Below are positions 54,688-63,569 of a stretch of 64,000 nt of DNA, in pieces. The notes under the pieces were generated by a model. The model searched no databases, had not been told where the DNA came from, and was given only the letters and a program-made list of their open reading frames with translations. Every line of letters begins with the position of its first letter. The first letter of the stretch is position 1. The stretch is taken from contig CAMAFR010000005.1 in the NCBI GenBank assembly GCA_945833835.1, positions 1-64,000 on the forward strand. The letters run 5' to 3'. A program made the translations under genes and the position numbers. This DNA comes from an uncultured Bacteroides sp. Its GTDB lineage: Bacteria > Bacteroidota > Bacteroidia > Bacteroidales > Bacteroidaceae.

Positions 54688-56688
54688 ATGATGAGCAATA
54701 AAGTGGCGGCAGGACGCATGAGGAGGGTCTGTCGGGCAGGCCTCTTGTGGGTGTGTCTGCTCGGCTTGGCGGTCTCCTGCCGTTCCGGGCAGCAAGGGCA
54801 GGCGTTGGTGCCCGGCACACCGGCCTACCGCTACGACCGCCTGTACCAGGAGGCACGGGGCGCGCAGCAGGAGCAGCGGTATGAGGCAGCCATCCGCCTG
54901 TTTCGCCAGTGCCTGGCGTGGCCGGAGGGTCCGGCCGACAGCCTGGAGGCGCTGGACTACCAGGCATCGGTGACAGGTACCCTCCAGCAACTGATGAACA
55001 CCTACCAGTCTGCCGGACGGCCCGACGCAGGTGCCGCCTGTTTTGACAGCCTGCTGGCCGCTCCTCCGGTGGTGGTGAAAGACTATTTCTATGCCGACCT
55101 GCTCTCGGTGGCGGGCTATGCGCTGTCGCGTACCGAGCGTATGCAGGAGGCCGAACGCTGCACCGACCGTGCGCTCGCCACCCCGTTGTGGAATCCTACC
55201 CCCAACCGTCTTTTCCGTACCTACGCTTATGCGGCAGCCGTGTTTTTCCCCAACCCCGACCGCCAGGAGCAGGTCATCGAACTGGCCGAGAAAGGCATGT
55301 CCGTCGCCCGGTGGTCGGAGAATGTGACCGGCGTGCAGTACATCTCCTCGATGCTGGGCACCCTCTACAAGCGCACCGGGCGGATGGAAGAATCCATCAC
55401 AATGCTGGAGCAGAGCCTGCAGATGTCGCACGAATGCAAAGACCGGCTGGGAGAGGTCAACGCCTGTTACGCCCTGACCGACCTGTTGTTGTACTGGGGA
55501 CTGGTGAACCAGGCGAATGTCATTGCCAGCCGGGGCATACGGATCATTGATGACATAGAGCGGCACGAAGACAGCGTCAATCCGATGGTCTTCGGGTGCA
55601 TGTTCCTCATGAAGGGGCGGGTCATGGAACAGTTGAATCTGCAAGACTCGGCTCTGTACTATTGGACGAAGTCGGAGGTGTACACCTCCCGGCTGCCCTA
55701 CAACAGTGGCATGGCCGATGTGGACGTGCAGCTCGGGCGGAAGTTGTGCCAGATGGCGGCCGAAGACTCCGTGCAGATGGGGGTGCGGCACTTGGAACGG
55801 GTGATTGCCGAAGGTACCTTGCAGAATAAGGCGACGGCCTACTACCATCTGGCCCGCCTGTACTTGGGGCGCGGTCAGGAGGACCGGGGCGAAGCCTGTC
55901 TCGACAGCATGTACAACCTGCTCCACCGATCGCCGGCACCGGTCTACATCAAGGGGGCGTATGCCTTTGGTCTGACTTATTATCTGAAGAAAGACTGGAA
56001 GGAGGGCATCTACCGCTATGCCGGCAACCTCATAGCGGAGCAGCAGTTCACCAAAGACGAGGCGCAGATTACCGATGCGTTGGTGCGCATGCACGTCAAT
56101 GTCAGAGAGACACGCTTGCAGCTGCTCGAAGAGCAACTGCACAACCGCACGCTGGTGTTCACCATCATTTCGCTGGTGGTGTTGCTGGGGGGGATCATCG
56201 TGGCGATTGTCGTCATCAACCTGCGGAGCCTTTCGCACACCCGGCAACGGCTGGCCGAAAGCAAGCTGGAGGGCCTGATGAACGACCACCGCATGGCTTT
56301 GCAGATGCTGGAGGAGCAGTACCGCTACTCGTCGCACATCCAGCAGCAGCTCGACCAGGTGCTGAACGACCGCAGGCAGCGTTCGGAGTTGCAGGCCTCC
56401 TCGCTGGCACAGGCGGTGGCAGAGGGCGGCATGGAGCATTTTTACGTCCGCTTCGACATGCTCTACCCGCTGTTCCGCTCCAACCTCAAGCGGCGGTTGG
56501 GCACGGTGGGACGGCGGGAGGAGTTCTTCTGCATGCTCATCCTGATGGGGCAGAACGGCGAGCAGATAGCCGACCTGATGGCGGTGGCTCCCCGCAGTGT
56601 GAACATGATGCGCTACCGTCTGCGCAAGAAGTTGTGGCTGGCGCCCGAGGACTCTTTCGAAGACACCATCAAGGCGCTGGCCGAGTGA
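54688..56688 (+). CDS. TPR-repeat membrane regulator with C-terminal HTH
   Basis: A 666-residue protein with a signal/lipobox-like N-terminus (LLGLAVSC, Cys31). TPR repeats in the extracytoplasmic part (about residues 60-470) include YKRTGRMEESITMLEQSLQM and AYYHLARLYLGRGQEDRGEACLDSMY. One membrane helix (LVFTIISLVVLLGGIIVAIVVI, about 487-508) is followed by a cytoplasmic coiled coil. A C-terminal helix-turn-helix (REEFFCMLILMGQNGEQIADLMAVAPRSVNMMRYRLRKKL, about 611-650) ends it. This is a one-component, membrane-spanning regulator class common in Bacteroidetes. It sits just before a TonB-receptor operon and may control it. The lipobox and the membrane helix together are unusual and one may be incidental. 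Confidence 0.85.
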   Translation: MMSNKVAAGRMRRVCRAGLLWVCLLGLAVSCRSGQQGQALVPGTPAYRYDRLYQEARGAQQEQRYEAAIRLFRQCLAWPEGPADSLEALDYQASVTGTLQQLMNTYQSAGRPDAGAACFDSLLAAPPVVVKDYFYADLLSVAGYALSRTERMQEAERCTDRALATPLWNPTPNRLFRTYAYAAAVFFPNPDRQEQVIELAEKGMSVARWSENVTGVQYISSMLGTLYKRTGRMEESITMLEQSLQMSHECKDRLGEVNACYALTDLLLYWGLVNQANVIASRGIRIIDDIERHEDSVNPMVFGCMFLMKGRVMEQLNLQDSALYYWTKSEVYTSRLPYNSGMADVDVQLGRKLCQMAAEDSVQMGVRHLERVIAEGTLQNKATAYYHLARLYLGRGQEDRGEACLDSMYNLLHRSPAPVYIKGAYAFGLTYYLKKDWKEGIYRYAGNLIAEQQFTKDEAQITDALVRMHVNVRETRLQLLEEQLHNRTLVFTIISLVVLLGGIIVAIVVINLRSLSHTRQRLAESKLEGLMNDHRMALQMLEEQYRYSSHIQQQLDQVLNDRRQRSELQASSLAQAVAEGGMEHFYVRFDMLYPLFRSNLKRRLGTVGRREEFFCMLILMGQNGEQIADLMAVAPRSVNMMRYRLRKKLWLAPEDSFEDTIKALAE

Positions 56689-56818
56689 GGCCGACGGGCA
56701 GGGCGGGCTTTGGCCGCAGGGGCATTACCTACTTTTAGGGATGTCCGGACAGGCTTTGCGGCGTTTTCTGTCGCTTCCCGGAGGGGAAGGAGGCAGGAAA
56801 AATCATCGAAAGTGGGTA

Positions 56819-56849
56819 TTGTACACATAGGGATGAACCGGTAATTTTG
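56819..56849 (+). promoter_or_regulatory. Promoter for the TonB-receptor operon
   Basis: TTG (56819-56821), 20 bases, TAATTTTG (56842-56849). ATG of the receptor lies 113 bases downstream, leaving room for a regulated 5' leader. I saw no obvious Fur-like palindrome in 56689-56961. Confidence 0.65.
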
Positions 56850-56961
56850 CAACCGTTGAGAACAACGAGCAGTGACACTTCACGTAAGTCCAGTTGACTA
56901 CATGAGGCGGCACTGTTTTTTTTGCCGACACTTTTCTATGATTAAAAAGTAAAGACCACTG

Positions 56962-59331
56962 ATGAGTAAAAGAAGCCAAATGCTGCTGTGCCTGCTGCTC
57001 TTTGTACTGACAGCCTTCGCACAGACCGACGGCCCGGCCTTGTCGGGCAGAATCATATCCAAGGACAAAGAAGAAGTGGCGTTTGCCACCGTTTACCTGA
57101 AAGGGACCTCCTATGGTTGCTCCACCAACGAGAAAGGCATGTACCACCTGTTCGCCCCTGTAGGCCGCTACACGCTGGTCGTCTCCGCCATCGGCTACGA
57201 GACGGTGGAACGGCCGTTGGAGCTGACGGGGATGCGGCAGAAGATGAACATCACCCTGTCGGCCTCGGAAGTGCAGCTGGACGAGGTGGTGGTCATGGCT
57301 ACCGGTGTGGGCCGGGTGAAACGATCGCCTTTCAACACCGTGGCGGTGGACACGCGCGAGATGCAGAACACCACCAAGAACTTGAGCGATGCGCTGGCCA
57401 AGGCACCGGGGCTGAAGCTCCGCGAGTCGGGTGGAGTGGGTTCGGACCTCTCGCTCATGCTCGACGGCTTCAGCGGCAAGCACGTCAAGGTGTTCATTGA
57501 CGGGGTGCCGCAGGAAGGGGTAGGGCAGTCGTTCGGACTGAACAACATCCCCGTGAGCTTTGCCAACCGCATCGAGGTCTACAAGGGAGTGGTGCCGGTG
57601 GGCTTCGGCACCGATGCCATCGGTGGTGTGGTGAACATCGTGACCGACCGTCGCCGCAAAGGGTGGTTTGCCGATGCTTCCTATTCCTACGGTTCGTTCA
57701 ACACACACAAGTCGTCCGTCCACGTCGGACAGACATTCGACGGCGGCTTTACCTACGAGGTCAATGCCTTCCAGAACTATTCGGACAACAATTATCGGGT
57801 GGACTCGCCGGTCGAGGATTTCGAGACCGGACGCATCGACCGCACCCTGAAGCAGCGGGTGCAGCGTTTCAATGACACCTACCATAACGAAGCGTTGATT
57901 GGGAAGGTGGGATTCGTCAACCGTCGCTGGGCTGACCGGCTGCTGCTGAGCCTCACCTGGTCACACATGTATAAGGAGATACAGACCGGGGTACGGCAAG
58001 AGATTGTCTATGGCGAGAAGCATCGCCGGGGACACGCGCTGATGCCTGCCCTCGAATATGCCAAGCGCAACCTCCTCACCCGTGGGCTGGACGTGTCGCT
58101 GACGGCCAATTATAACCACGATGTGACGACAAATATCGACACGGCCTCCTACAAATACAACTGGTTGGGCGAGAAGGCCCTGCTCAACTCGCCCGGCGAG
58201 CAGAGTAACCAGTACCAGCGGGCCGTCAACCATAACTGGAACGGGACGGTCACCGTGAACTACCGTCCGGGCAAGGCCCACCTGATTACCTTCAATCATG
58301 TGCTGACCGATTTTCGGCGGCAGAACACCTCCCTGCTCACCAACGAGCCCGTGACCGACCCCATCGACAAGCGGACGCGGAAAAACATATCGGGCCTTGC
58401 CTACCGCCTGATGCCCACCGACCGGTGGAACTTCTCCGTATTCGGGAAATATTATTCCCAGTCGGTATCGGGACCGGTGGCCACTACCGAGGCGATGGAA
58501 GACTACGTACGCTCATCGCGCGACATTGATTTCTGGGGGTTCGGCGCGGCCGGCACCTATTTTGTGCTGCCCGGCCTGCAGGTCAAGCTGTCCTACGAGC
58601 GGGCCTGCCGCCTGCCGACCATCGAGGAGATGTTCGGCGATGAGGACCTGGAGATGGGCGACATGGGTATCCGTCCCGAACGCAGCCACAACCTGAACTT
58701 CAACCTCAGCTATGCCCGCACCTTCGGCAGGCACTCAGTCTATGTGGAGGGAGGGCTGGTCTACCGCAACACGAAAGATTACATCCAGCGCAACATCGCC
58801 TCGATGAGCGGAGGCAAATATGCCGCCACCTACATCAATTACGGCAATGTGCTGACCAAGGGTTATAACCTTTCTGCCCGTTACAGCTTCTCCCGCTGGA
58901 TGAGCGTCGGGGGGAACTTCACGCACATGGATGTCTGCGACAACATGCCGACGGCTATGGGCAGCACGGCGGCCAACATCAATTACAAAGAGCGACTCTC
59001 CAACCTGCCGTACCTGTTTGCCGACTCGGACGTGAATTTCTATTGGCACGACTGCCTGCGCAAGGGCAACGTGCTGACGCTGACGTATGACAACCATTAC
59101 CTGCATAGCTTTACCTACTACTCGTCCCACATCGGCGCCAACAAGGACGACTATGTGGTGCCCGACCAGTTCTCGCACAACCTGACACTGACCTACAGTG
59201 TGGCGAAGGGGCGTTACAACTTCTCCTTCGAGTGCAGCAACTTCACCGACGAGAAACTGTACGACAACTTCTCGCTCCAAAGGGCGGGCAGGGCCTTCTA
59301 CGGCAAAGTGAGGGTGCACTTCGGGAAATGA
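56962..59331 (+). CDS. TonB-dependent outer membrane receptor, XusA-like
   Basis: A 789-residue receptor. The signal peptide (MLLCLLLFVLTAFAQ) precedes a CarboxypepD regulatory-like domain (GRIISKDKEEVAFATVYLKGT, about residues 28-105). Next come the plug (VKRSPFNTVAVDTREMQNTTKNLSDALAKAPGLKLRESGGVGSDLSLMLDG, VGFGTDAIGGVVNIVT) and a barrel of about 22 strands ending in GKVRVHFGK. Size and neighbours (a DUF4374 lipoprotein and a PepSY membrane protein in order) match the Xus xenosiderophore system, known from Bacteroides thetaiotaomicron to take up enterobactin-type iron chelates. No SusD partner is present, so this is not a glycan receptor. Confidence 0.9.
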   Translation: MSKRSQMLLCLLLFVLTAFAQTDGPALSGRIISKDKEEVAFATVYLKGTSYGCSTNEKGMYHLFAPVGRYTLVVSAIGYETVERPLELTGMRQKMNITLSASEVQLDEVVVMATGVGRVKRSPFNTVAVDTREMQNTTKNLSDALAKAPGLKLRESGGVGSDLSLMLDGFSGKHVKVFIDGVPQEGVGQSFGLNNIPVSFANRIEVYKGVVPVGFGTDAIGGVVNIVTDRRRKGWFADASYSYGSFNTHKSSVHVGQTFDGGFTYEVNAFQNYSDNNYRVDSPVEDFETGRIDRTLKQRVQRFNDTYHNEALIGKVGFVNRRWADRLLLSLTWSHMYKEIQTGVRQEIVYGEKHRRGHALMPALEYAKRNLLTRGLDVSLTANYNHDVTTNIDTASYKYNWLGEKALLNSPGEQSNQYQRAVNHNWNGTVTVNYRPGKAHLITFNHVLTDFRRQNTSLLTNEPVTDPIDKRTRKNISGLAYRLMPTDRWNFSVFGKYYSQSVSGPVATTEAMEDYVRSSRDIDFWGFGAAGTYFVLPGLQVKLSYERACRLPTIEEMFGDEDLEMGDMGIRPERSHNLNFNLSYARTFGRHSVYVEGGLVYRNTKDYIQRNIASMSGGKYAATYINYGNVLTKGYNLSARYSFSRWMSVGGNFTHMDVCDNMPTAMGSTAANINYKERLSNLPYLFADSDVNFYWHDCLRKGNVLTLTYDNHYLHSFTYYSSHIGANKDDYVVPDQFSHNLTLTYSVAKGRYNFSFECSNFTDEKLYDNFSLQRAGRAFYGKVRVHFGK

Positions 59332-59449
59332 TGCACTGGCGCTCCCCGGTCACCACTGAGGATGGCCCGGTCTGGTACGACGGGGGGGAGCCTTCCTGGT
59401 CAGGACACTGTGAAATCATCAACAATAACTCTAAAATAACGTTTGAACA

Positions 59450-60910
59450 ATGAAAAAGAACTATTTCTACCATCTGACTTTTGCCATGCTGATGGCAGCT
59501 GCTTTGGCGGCTTGCTCGGACGACAAGACGAGCCCGGACACCCCCAACACACAGCCCGGAACCGGAACGGAGACAGACGTGCCCGCCACCCCCGACACGT
59601 CCGAAAAGGAGGAAGTGGTCGGGTTTACGTTGGCCACATCGGTGGCCGATGGTGACAAGACGGCCAACGTGTTGCTCACCGCAAAAGATTTGAATGCCGG
59701 CAGCGTGTCGCCCGTCGGCAACGGTCTGGTGAACGACGGTGCCACGGAATGGGTGTTTTACGGCGACAGCTACCTCTATGCGCTGACCTACAACCAGGGT
59801 AACGCAGGGACTACCCGCTCGTATGTCTTGGGAGCAGACGGACAAATGTCGGCACGCCCCAACGAATATAAGATCAGCCGTTTCACGTCATTCGGCAAGT
59901 GCGGCAAGTACCTGCTGACCTCCTCTACCGGCGACGGACCGTCGGCCTATGCCGATGCCTCCGGTCACCTGCCGCAGATGTTGCTGCTCACCTACTTGGA
60001 TGTAGAGGCGGAAATGGCCACTTCCAGTGACTCGCAGAACAAGGACACCTTTATGGCGGAGAACTTTGTGGGCAACGGTGAGTATGTCACGTTGTCGGGT
60101 TTCGTAGAGTCGGGTGGCAAGCTGTACAGCGGTGTCATCGGGATGGGGCTCAGCCCCTATGGATCGGCAGCCGAGGGCGGCAAGTACATCCGCGACGGGT
60201 ATGCCGATTTGGTGAAGACCGAGAGCGGAGGTACCGGTTCGGGAGCGTATGAGAAAGGCGAGCTGCAGGGTACGCAGTATCCCGACGAATGTTGGGTGGC
60301 CGTTTTCGACAACGAACGGCTTGAAGGACGGAAACTCTTGCACACCGATAAAATCAGCTATCCCTGCGGCCGTTACCGTTCGCAGTACTATCAGGCTGTA
60401 TGGGCTGCCGACAATGGCGACATTTACGTCTTCTCGCCCAGCTATGCCAAAACCTTGGCCGATGCACGCCAGCAGACCGTGTTGCCTGCCGGAGTGGTGC
60501 GCATCAAGGCCGGTGCTGCCGAGTTTGATGCCGGTTACTACTTTAACCTCGAAGAGCAGAGTGGCGGCAAGTCGTTCTTGCGCTGCTGGCACGCGGGGGG
60601 CAACTATTTCTTGCTCCGTATGTACGACCGTCCGTTTGCCCAGAGCGGTTATGTGGCCAACCAGCTTGCCATCTTCGATGGTGACAGCGGCAAGCTGACC
60701 TTCGTGAGCGGACTGCCGGCTGCCGAGAGCATTACCGATTTCGGCAAGATGCCATATATCGCCGATGGTGCTGTCTATATGCCGGTCATGACTTCCGACG
60801 GTTATCCCGCCATTTATAAGATTGACCCAGCCACCGCAACGGCAGTCAAGGGCTTGCAGGCCGAAGTAAGTACCGTGACGGCAGTGGGCAAGATGCGTCT
60901 GTTGGACTAA
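59450..60910 (+). CDS. DUF4374 domain lipoprotein, XusB-like
   Basis: A 486-residue surface lipoprotein (LAACSDD, Cys22) with a Thr/Pro-rich linker and then a repetitive beta domain of propeller type. Propeller-like strands include WVFYGDSYLYALTYNQG and MLLLTYLDVEAEM, with a closing strand KMPYIADGAVYMPV. DUF4374 proteins stand between the TonB receptor and PepSY protein in Xus-type loci, where XusB binds ferric enterobactin and hands it over. Starts 118 bases after the receptor stop. The PepSY gene begins 15 bases after its end. Role is by family and synteny. Confidence 0.88.
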   Translation: MKKNYFYHLTFAMLMAAALAACSDDKTSPDTPNTQPGTGTETDVPATPDTSEKEEVVGFTLATSVADGDKTANVLLTAKDLNAGSVSPVGNGLVNDGATEWVFYGDSYLYALTYNQGNAGTTRSYVLGADGQMSARPNEYKISRFTSFGKCGKYLLTSSTGDGPSAYADASGHLPQMLLLTYLDVEAEMATSSDSQNKDTFMAENFVGNGEYVTLSGFVESGGKLYSGVIGMGLSPYGSAAEGGKYIRDGYADLVKTESGGTGSGAYEKGELQGTQYPDECWVAVFDNERLEGRKLLHTDKISYPCGRYRSQYYQAVWAADNGDIYVFSPSYAKTLADARQQTVLPAGVVRIKAGAAEFDAGYYFNLEEQSGGKSFLRCWHAGGNYFLLRMYDRPFAQSGYVANQLAIFDGDSGKLTFVSGLPAAESITDFGKMPYIADGAVYMPVMTSDGYPAIYKIDPATATAVKGLQAEVSTVTAVGKMRLLD

Positions 60911-60925
60911 ACGGAGGGCTTGCTC

Positions 60926-62107
60926 ATGAAAATGAAGAAACTTTTCCGCGACATCCATCTATGGCTGTCGGTTCCTTTCGGAGTGTTCATTACACTGATT
61001 TGTTTCTCGGGTTCCATGCTGGTGTTCGAGAAGGAGATTTCCGAGTGGTGCCGCCCCGGCCTGTATTTCGTGGACGAAGTGAAAGAACAGCCTTTGCCGC
61101 TGGATGAACTGATGGAGCAGGTGGCGGCCACACTGCCCGACAGTGTCGCTCCGACGGGTATCACCATCTTTCCCGAAGCGGATCGGGCCTGGCAGGTCAG
61201 CCTGTCCAAGCCGCGCCGTGCATCGGTGTACGTCGACCCCTACACCGGCCAGGTGAAGGGCTACAACAGTCGTTTGCCGTTCTTTGACACGATGTTCCAC
61301 CTCCACCGCTGGTTGCTGGGCCCGTCTTCGGGGGTCGGCAAATGGCTGGTGGGTGTCAGCACTTTGTTGCTAGTGGTGATTCTGCTCACCGGTCTGCTGA
61401 TGTGGCTGACCAACCGCCACAAGCCCTTGCTCCGGAGCCTCACCCTCTCTTTCACCAAAGGCTGGCCGCGTTTCTGGCATGACCTGCACGTGGCCGGTGG
61501 CATCTACGCCACCCTCTTCCTGCTGGCGTTGGCCCTGACTGGCCTGACATGGTCCTTCTCTTGGTACCGCAATGGTTTCTACAGTCTGTTTGGAGTGGAA
61601 AGCTCTGCGCACGAAGTCGGTCCTGCTGCTGGCGGACACGTCCGTGGCCGGCAGGGCGGACGGCCCGAAGGAAGGGAGCGGAAGGGGGCGGACGGCGCTC
61701 ACCGCCGCTCGCCGTATGCCCATTGGCAGGAGGTGTATGAAGCGGTGGCGGCGGCTCATCCCGGTTACCGTCAGCTGACGGTGACCGATGGCGTGGCATC
61801 GGTCGTGCCGGCCGGGCGCACTCATCTGCGGGCTACCGACAACTATGACTTCCATCCGCGCAGTGGTGAAATCACCGGCAGTTGTCCGTATGACACGCAA
61901 GACAAGGCGGCCAAAGTGCGGAGCGCCGTCTACAGGGTGCATGTCGGCAGTTGGGGAGGCCTGCTCACCCGGACGCTCACCTTCTTGTCGGCCTTGTTGG
62001 GTGCCACGCTGCCTCTGACGGGATATTATCTGTGGCTGCGTAGGTGGCTGCGCAAACGGCGGCACCTTCGTCAAGAACCGGACCGTTTCCGTGCCGGCCA
62101 GGCCTGA
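60926..62107 (+). CDS. PepSY-associated inner membrane protein, XusC-like
   Basis: A 393-residue inner-membrane protein with four helices: LWLSVPFGVFITLICFSGSMLVFEKEI near the N-terminus, WLVGVSTLLLVVILLTGLLMWL, IYATLFLLALALTGLTWSFSW and a C-terminal helix before the arginine-rich tail. PepSY-type proteins carry periplasmic loops and reduce or pass on iron chelates, fitting a ferric-siderophore reductase role of XusC. Two histidines flank helices (FHLHRWLLG, DLHVAGG), as in heme-binding PepSY proteins. A low-complexity Gly/Arg loop (GGHVRGRQGGRPEGRERKGADGAHRRS) in the second periplasmic region is odd. ATG 60926 is used instead of the TTG in the track. Confidence 0.88.
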   Translation: MKMKKLFRDIHLWLSVPFGVFITLICFSGSMLVFEKEISEWCRPGLYFVDEVKEQPLPLDELMEQVAATLPDSVAPTGITIFPEADRAWQVSLSKPRRASVYVDPYTGQVKGYNSRLPFFDTMFHLHRWLLGPSSGVGKWLVGVSTLLLVVILLTGLLMWLTNRHKPLLRSLTLSFTKGWPRFWHDLHVAGGIYATLFLLALALTGLTWSFSWYRNGFYSLFGVESSAHEVGPAAGGHVRGRQGGRPEGRERKGADGAHRRSPYAHWQEVYEAVAAAHPGYRQLTVTDGVASVVPAGRTHLRATDNYDFHPRSGEITGSCPYDTQDKAAKVRSAVYRVHVGSWGGLLTRTLTFLSALLGATLPLTGYYLWLRRWLRKRRHLRQEPDRFRAGQA

Positions 62108-62172
62108 CAGAAAAGGCGATCCCTTTGACGGAAGCGGCCGTAGCTGACTTTGACAGCCGTTTGTCCTAAGAT

Positions 62173-62216
62173 AGATATAGGTAGATGCATGTCCGTAAAT
62201 GTGTCTACCTATATCT
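62173..62216. terminator. Hairpin after the PepSY gene
   Basis: AGATATAGGTAGA pairs perfectly with TCTACCTATATCT (13 bp) with an 18-base loop. It lies 66 bases past the PepSY stop and probably ends the Xus-like operon, though no T-run follows. Gap 62108-62415 otherwise holds no gene. Confidence 0.55.
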
Positions 62217-62307
62217 GTATAAGACACGGAACGCCTTTTGTGGGGAAACAATGCCAATAAATGAGAATGTCCTCGTCAAGGAAGTCGGAAGATATGGATT
62301 TTTTTCG

Positions 62308-62315
62308 TACTTTTG
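62308..62315 (+). promoter_or_regulatory. -7 element for the SGNH hydrolase gene
   Basis: TACTTTTG, 101 bases before ATG 62416. The -33 position is not a good match. Confidence 0.45.
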
Positions 62316-62415
62316 ACGCACTGAACGTCGATGACCCTCCTCTGCGGGAGGATGCCGTGGATGGGCGGTGGCATGTATCGGATGAATGGACAATGGACAT
62401 GATAATAGAAGAAAT

Positions 62416-63144
62416 ATGAAAGGTTTTCCTTGGTTTCCCTTGTGGCTGGTTTGGGTGGCGATGCTCACCGGTTCCTGCTGTTCGGAGCTGAAATCCCAGC
62501 CCCGTTTTTCGATATTGGGCGATTCTTATTCTACGTTTGGCGGTTATGTGACGCCTTCCACCAATCTCTGTTGGTACAATGGTACGGATGGAGGAAACGG
62601 ACCCCAACAGAACGATGTGCGTCGGGTAGAAGACACCTGGTGGTTCCTGTTGGCACAGAAATACGGGCTTCGGTTGGATACGAACAATTCCTATTCCGGT
62701 TCTACGGTTTGCCATACGGGCTATGAAGGCGTGGATTATTCGGACCGTTCCTTCGTCACCCGGCTGGACGAGCTGGGTCGTCCCGACATTCTGCTGGTGT
62801 TTGGCGGGACGAACGACAGCTGGGCGGGCGTGCCGATAGGCGAGTATCGGTACGATGCGTGGAGTCGGCAGGACCTGTATGCTTTCCGTCCGGCCTTCTC
62901 TTACCTGTTGCACCACCTGAAGGAACGCTATCCCCAGACGCGGATTCTCGTCGTCACCAACACCGAGCTTTCGGAAGCGGTGACCGCCTCGATGGACAGC
63001 ATCAGCCGTCATTACGGCATTGACAATGTCCGCCTGCACGATATAGACAAGCAGGCAGGGCATCCCTCGGTGGCCGGCATGAAGGCCATTTGTGAGCAGG
63101 TGGGCGACCGGTTGAATAGGATTGATTTTGATAAAAATAGGTAG
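62416..63144 (+). CDS. SGNH/GDSL hydrolase family lipoprotein
   Basis: A 242-residue predicted esterase or sugar deacetylase. The signal peptide MKGFPWFPLWLVWVAMLTGSCCSEL has a lipobox (TGSC, Cys21). Block I is FSILGDSYSTFGGYV (catalytic Ser), block III is LLVFGGTNDSWAGVP (Gly-x-Asn) and block V is DIDKQAGHPSVAG (Asp and His). The fold is the SGNH hydrolase of the carbohydrate-esterase-like type. Start 62416 is chosen over 62386 because it begins the signal peptide. The YccF gene starts 1 base after its stop, so the two are coupled. The substrate is unknown; an acetylated glycan is plausible. Confidence 0.88.
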   Translation: MKGFPWFPLWLVWVAMLTGSCCSELKSQPRFSILGDSYSTFGGYVTPSTNLCWYNGTDGGNGPQQNDVRRVEDTWWFLLAQKYGLRLDTNNSYSGSTVCHTGYEGVDYSDRSFVTRLDELGRPDILLVFGGTNDSWAGVPIGEYRYDAWSRQDLYAFRPAFSYLLHHLKERYPQTRILVVTNTELSEAVTASMDSISRHYGIDNVRLHDIDKQAGHPSVAGMKAICEQVGDRLNRIDFDKNR

Positions 63145-63145
63145 T

Positions 63146-63523
63146 ATGCGCATTATCGGAAATTTGTTGTGGTGGGTTTTCGGAGGACTCGAAGCCGCCA
63201 TCGGTTATTTTACGGGGAGTCTGGCCCTGGCCGTCACCATCATCGGTATCCCTGTGGCCTTGCAGACCTTCAAAATCGGGCTTTTGTGTCTGTGGCCTTT
63301 TGGGGCCGAAGTGAGGGATACCGCCTGTCCGACGGGCTGTGTCCGCATTCCGCTGAACCTCCTCTGGATGCTTTTCGGCGGCCTGTGGGCGTGCCTGATG
63401 CACCTGCTGTTTGGCACCTTGCTGTTTCTGACCCTGATTGGTATCCCGTTTGCCCGGCAGCATTTCAAGATGGCCGGTCTGGCCTTGGCTCCTTTCGGGA
63501 AAGAGGTGGAGCTGCATCTGTAA
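63146..63523 (+). CDS. YccF domain membrane protein
   Basis: A 125-residue protein with two repeats of the YccF unit: MRIIGNLLWWVFGGLEAAIGYFTGSLALAVTIIGIPVALQTFKIGLLCLWPFGAEV and then IPLNLLWMLFGGLWACLMHLLFGTLLFLTLIGIPFARQHFKMAGLALAPFGKEV. The first and second halves align on LLW-FGG and IIGIPVA/LIGIPFA, so the protein is an internal duplication. Several membrane helices are expected. Function unknown. The in-frame extension to 63122 in the track would overlap the hydrolase. Confidence 0.9.
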   Translation: MRIIGNLLWWVFGGLEAAIGYFTGSLALAVTIIGIPVALQTFKIGLLCLWPFGAEVRDTACPTGCVRIPLNLLWMLFGGLWACLMHLLFGTLLFLTLIGIPFARQHFKMAGLALAPFGKEVELHL

Positions 63524-63569
63524 CTTGTTTCCTTTCGCTTTGTCAATTCTTAAAATGTAGTAATATCCT

